A DNA stretch of 7,544 nt from Fimbriimonadaceae bacterium (GTDB taxonomy: Bacteria; Armatimonadota; Fimbriimonadia; Fimbriimonadales; Fimbriimonadaceae). Both the position numbers and the translations under genes were made by a program. Numbering within the stretch: the first letter of the stretch is position 1; every line of letters starts with the position of its first letter. Of this stretch, positions 5,252 to 7,544 are shown piece after piece. The stretch spans positions 1-7,544 of the forward strand of contig JALHPH010000074.1 in the NCBI GenBank assembly GCA_022842565.1. The letters run 5' to 3'. The notes under the pieces are model-generated. The model was not told where the DNA came from. It saw nothing but the letters and a program-made list of their open reading frames with translations, and ran no database searches.

Positions 5252-6192
5252 TTCTTCAGATTCTCCTGCACGATCGCGACGTTGCGCATCAGGCCGTCGC
5301 GCCGGGCGCGGCGGAGCGGCCGCCCTTGCGTCGCCGCATCCCACGATTGCTCGTCCCACGCTGCGACTTCATCGAGGGTCGGTGCCGGACCGGCGGGTAG
5401 AAAATCGGGGTCCTGGGTCGTCTCGGCGCGCAGAGGCTGGTGGGGCCTGGGCTGGTTAAAGGGGCAGACCTCTTGGCAGATATCGCATCCAAACGCCCAG
5501 TCGCCCATCTTCTCAGCAATCGTGAGCGGGATGTCACCGCGATGCTCGATGGTCCAGTAGCTAATGCATTGGCGCGAATCCACCTGCCACCGGTCATTCC
5601 CATGGACGATCGCGCCCGTCGGACATGCGTCAATGCACGCGGTGCAGGTGCCGCAACCCCCTTCGGCGGGCTCGCTAGGGGCGAGTTCCAGCGTCGTCAG
5701 GAGCAACGCAATCAAAAAATAGCTCCCCCTTTTCGAATCGATCAAGCAGGTGTTCTTTCCGAACCAGCCGAGGCCGGCCCTTTGCGCCAACTCTCTTTCC
5801 AGCAAGGGCGCAGAGTCGATGCACGGCCTGAAGTTCGCCTCGGGCCACTGCCCCGCCAATAGCGCCTCCAGCCGCCGGAGCCGCTTGCGTAAAACCGTGT
5901 GGTAGTCGCGGTTCTGAGAATATCGGGCAACTTTCAACCGACCAGCGGGCACGCTCAGCGGCTGCGCGTAATTCTGGGTGCAGACAATGGCGGTCCGGGC
6001 GCCGGACAGCAATTGCGTCGCGCTGGATCGCAGCTCGGCGTGCTTCACCAAGTAATCCATGCCGGCATGGTGCCCGGCCGCGAGCCAATCACGGTAGAAG
6101 GCAAAGCCATGCATCGGCTCGCTCAGCGAAGCGAATCCGACACTCTGAAATCCCAGTGCCAGCCCCGCCGCCCGAATCTCCTCAGTGGTCAT
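5248..6192 (-). CDS. queG: Epoxyqueuosine reductase
   Basis: A 314-residue cobalamin-dependent iron-sulfur protein that reduces epoxyqueuosine to queuosine at the wobble position (34) of tRNAs with GUN anticodons. Two 4Fe-4S clusters are indicated by C180-x2-C183-x2-C186-x3-C190-P and by C209, C236, C239 and C243 in RQCISYWTIEHRG and FGCDICQEVCPFNQ. The expected catalytic aspartate is D126 in CIDSAPLLERELA, followed by GLGWFGKNTCLI. The C-terminus is short, ending GLMRNVAIVQENLKK, so extra C-terminal HEAT-like repeats found in some homologues are absent. The start is the ATG at 6192: GGAG lies seven bases upstream, and the protein begins MTTEEIRAAG as expected. It overlaps the end of rsmA by 11 nt and the start of pcp by 4 nt. 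Confidence 0.95.
   Translation of the reverse strand: MTTEEIRAAGLALGFQSVGFASLSEPMHGFAFYRDWLAAGHHAGMDYLVKHAELRSSATQLLSGARTAIVCTQNYAQPLSVPAGRLKVARYSQNRDYHTVLRKRLRRLEALLAGQWPEANFRPCIDSAPLLERELAQRAGLGWFGKNTCLIDSKRGSYFLIALLLTTLELAPSEPAEGGCGTCTACIDACPTGAIVHGNDRWQVDSRQCISYWTIEHRGDIPLTIAEKMGDWAFGCDICQEVCPFNQPRPHQPLRAETTQDPDFLPAGPAPTLDEVAAWDEQSWDAATQGRPLRRARRDGLMRNVAIVQENLKK
5263..5267 (-). promoter_or_regulatory. Ribosome binding site of pcp (AGGAG)
   Basis: Minus-strand AGGAG lies inside the end of queG, 11 bases before the pcp ATG. The spacing is on the long side. With the ATGA overlap it supports coupled translation. Confidence 0.5.
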
Positions 6193-7039
6193 GTAGGAAC
6201 TCCGCGAGCTGGCTCCATTGCGCCAGCGAAACCTGGTGCGGCCGAACCCGGAGATCGAGCCCCACCGCGGTGAGCGCCGCCTCGGCAATCTCGCGCGACC
6301 ACCCGCCCGCCAGGATGTTATTGGAGAGTGTTTTTCGGGGCTGCCCGAAGCCCAGCCGCACCACCCGCTCGTGAGCTTCTTCAGTGGCCCAAACCGGCGT
6401 TGCTTTGAACGTCAGTACGGACGAATCGACCTTAGGCGGCGGCCAAAAGGCACCCGCTGGGGCCTGGCATACGATGCGAATCTCGAACCGCGACTGCAAG
6501 AACACGGAGATCGACCCGAACGAGGAATCGCCGTCCCTCGCCATGATCTTTTCGGCGACCTCGCGCTGCATCATCAGCACCATGCGGTCAAAGTGCGTCC
6601 GCGCGCGAGTGAAGGCGGTCAGCAGCGGCCCGGTGATGTTGTAGGGCATGTTGCTGACCAGCACACGGGGAGTTGGACGATTCTGCACCAGCGAGCCCAG
6701 GTCGGCTTCCAGGGCATCCTGCAGCATCACTTCGGCATCGGGGGCGGTCTGACGCAGTATCGCGATCACGCGCTCGTCCACTTCCAGCGCCAAAACCGGC
6801 AGCCGCGCGCTGAGCAAATGAGTGAGCGCGCCGGGACCCGGACCTACTTCTAGCACCGAACCAGCGTTCTCGCCCACGGCTTGGTCAATCAGCCGCACGA
6901 CTCGCTCTGAAATCAAAAAATGTTGCCCCAAGCGCTTGGTGGGCTGAAAACCCTCCGCTTGGAGCAACTCCTTCAGTTCACTCGGATCGAGTGGATTTAT
7001 CGATGGAAGATGTGAACTCGTACCTTTCTCCGGCCCCAT
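6182..7039 (-). CDS. rsmA: 16S rRNA (adenine-1518/1519-N6)-dimethyltransferase
   Basis: A 285-residue SAM-dependent methyltransferase (KsgA/Dim1 family) that dimethylates two adjacent adenines near the 3' end of 16S rRNA during small-subunit maturation. Motifs: KRLGQHFL at 35-42, the SAM motif EVGPGPGALT at 64-73, LEVDER at 85-90, the catalytic NMPYNI at 130-135 (NLPYNI in most relatives), REVAEKI at 159-165, FWPPPKVDSSV at 198-208 and FGQPRKTLSNN at 231-241. The start is uncertain. The ATG at 7039 gives a 43-nt overlap with the gene before it. An in-frame ATG at 7069 adds ten residues, gives a 73-nt overlap and sits six bases after TAAGAT. Neither start has a good Shine-Dalgarno, and homology begins only around residue 15. 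The TGA stop overlaps the queG start by 11 nt. Confidence 0.95.
   Translation of the reverse strand: MGPEKGTSSHLPSINPLDPSELKELLQAEGFQPTKRLGQHFLISERVVRLIDQAVGENAGSVLEVGPGPGALTHLLSARLPVLALEVDERVIAILRQTAPDAEVMLQDALEADLGSLVQNRPTPRVLVSNMPYNITGPLLTAFTRARTHFDRMVLMMQREVAEKIMARDGDSSFGSISVFLQSRFEIRIVCQAPAGAFWPPPKVDSSVLTFKATPVWATEEAHERVVRLGFGQPRKTLSNNILAGGWSREIAEAALTAVGLDLRVRPHQVSLAQWSQLAEFLHDH
6200..6203 (-). promoter_or_regulatory. Ribosome binding site of queG (GGAG)
   Basis: Minus-strand GGAG in CGGAG, seven bases before the queG ATG at 6192 and inside the last codons of rsmA. It decides between this ATG and in-frame starts further upstream. Confidence 0.65.
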
Positions 7040-7544
7040 TGACGAGCTTCGCGAGCGGTCGGAACACATACGTCAATCTTATTCCCTTTGATGGCCCCGC
7101 CGGTGTCGGCGGCATAGGCAAAGCCATATCCCTCCACAAAAAGGTGCGTGCGCAGGGGGATCACGCGGGGATCGACCGCCACAACGCCAAAACGGGCGGG
7201 CAGTCCAATACGGGTTTTGAACGTGGCGGCAGCACCTCGACCCGCGCTCGGGTCATAGGCCGTCGATTCCATCGTCTTGATTTTGGCGCGACGGAAGCTG
7301 GAGCGACTGGTAGCAAACCCTTGGCGGCCCATTTTGAAAACAGCTGGCTTGGGCTCAACGCGAATCTCGTCAACGCGTTGTCGGGAAACAACTTTCCCCG
7401 ATTCGTCACGGATGATTCGGAAAACCTCAGTCACCGAGCCGTCCACTCCGGCCGATGCTTTGATGATACGACCGCGGCCTACGCCACGGTCAAACTGGTA
7501 GATCACCTCTGCACTGGGGATCACTCTCGAAACCGACTCAGTCT
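6997..7544 (-). CDS. G5 domain + 3D domain cell-wall protein (YabE/Rpf-like), 5'-truncated
   Basis: The 3' part (181 residues) of a gene that continues beyond the right edge. The open frame runs to base 7544, so the GTG at 7524 is probably an internal valine. Residues about 1-74 look like a G5 domain: an E-x-I-P/Y-x-F-D pattern, GRGRIIKASAGVDGS, then a V-x-R-I-I-R-D-E-S-G-K-V-V-S-R strand pair and KMGRQG. Residues about 91-178 are a 3D domain, named for three conserved aspartates. These are D124 in VVAVDPRVIPL, D146 in AYAADTGGAIKG and D157 in NKIDVCVP; the domain ends GRRKVRVHIF. 3D domains form a double-psi barrel as in MltA-type lytic transglycosylases. Proteins with G5 and 3D domains act on, or bind, peptidoglycan outside the membrane. 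The gene overlaps rsmA, and the same pairing is known in Bacillus (yabE near ksgA) and actinobacteria (rpfB next to ksgA). Confidence 0.88.
   Translation of the reverse strand, partial: TESVSRVIPSAEVIYQFDRGVGRGRIIKASAGVDGSVTEVFRIIRDESGKVVSRQRVDEIRVEPKPAVFKMGRQGFATSRSSFRRAKIKTMESTAYDPSAGRGAAATFKTRIGLPARFGVVAVDPRVIPLRTHLFVEGYGFAYAADTGGAIKGNKIDVCVPTAREARQWGRRKVRVHIFHR
7076..7081 (-). promoter_or_regulatory. Possible internal -10 box (TAAGAT) upstream of an alternative rsmA start
   Basis: Minus-strand TAAGAT is followed by six bases (TGACGT) and the in-frame ATG at 7069. It matches TATAAT at four of six bases and lies inside the G5-3D coding sequence, so chance is a real possibility. The spacing is the same as at the three other -10-like boxes in the window. 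Confidence 0.25.

Noticed and set aside
4706..5560. A 284-codon plus-strand open frame
   Set aside because: It lies wholly antisense to pcp and queG, which have clear family motifs. Its translation is low-complexity Arg/Ala/Gly-rich, as expected from a GC-rich antisense frame, and it has no recognisable domain.
5899..6853. Plus-strand frames of 124 and 211 codons opposite queG and rsmA
   Set aside because: They are shadows of the real minus-strand frames, and their composition follows the complementary codons.

Overview
The window looks like a chromosomal segment of a moderately GC-rich bacterium, most plausibly an Armatimonadota (Fimbriimonadia-like) organism. That placement is an inference. 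It rests on the distinctive C-terminal module (a small beta-rich domain followed by two dockerin-type calcium loops) on both secreted proteins, on menaquinone synthesis by the futalosine route (mqnC), and on start codons placed exactly at the predicted +1 of -10 boxes, which suggests leaderless mRNAs. No tRNA, rRNA, CRISPR array, insertion sequence or phage gene was seen.

Layout. The left third (1-2752) is on the plus strand and encodes two exported, multi-domain proteins. One is the 3' part of a PQQ-type glucose/sorbosone dehydrogenase. The other is a HAF-repeat protein with about seven propeller-like repeats. Both end in the same 146-residue module. A strong hairpin at 2769-2799 separates them from the convergent minus-strand genes and can serve both directions.

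The rest (2817-7544) is on the minus strand. Read in the direction of transcription it is: a G5-3D cell-wall protein (5' end outside the window), rsmA (16S rRNA dimethyladenosine transferase), queG (epoxyqueuosine reductase), pcp (pyroglutamyl peptidase), then after a 41-bp gap mqnC (menaquinone synthesis) and, 21 bp further, an exported tandem-FKBP peptidyl-prolyl isomerase. The first four overlap one another (about 43, 11 and 4 nt), so they are probably one translationally coupled operon. mqnC and the FKBP gene each have their own -10-like box.

The minus-strand genes are housekeeping: ribosome maturation, tRNA wobble modification, peptide salvage, respiratory quinone synthesis and envelope protein folding. 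The G5-3D/rsmA adjacency recalls yabE-rnmV-ksgA of Bacillus and rpfB-ksgA of actinobacteria. The most notable non-coding pattern is TANNNT-N6-ATG at all three starts that follow an intergenic gap (HAF gene, mqnC, FKBP), against purine-rich Shine-Dalgarno-like sequences at the internal operon starts (queG, pcp). No clearly new defence, mobile or biosynthetic system is visible.
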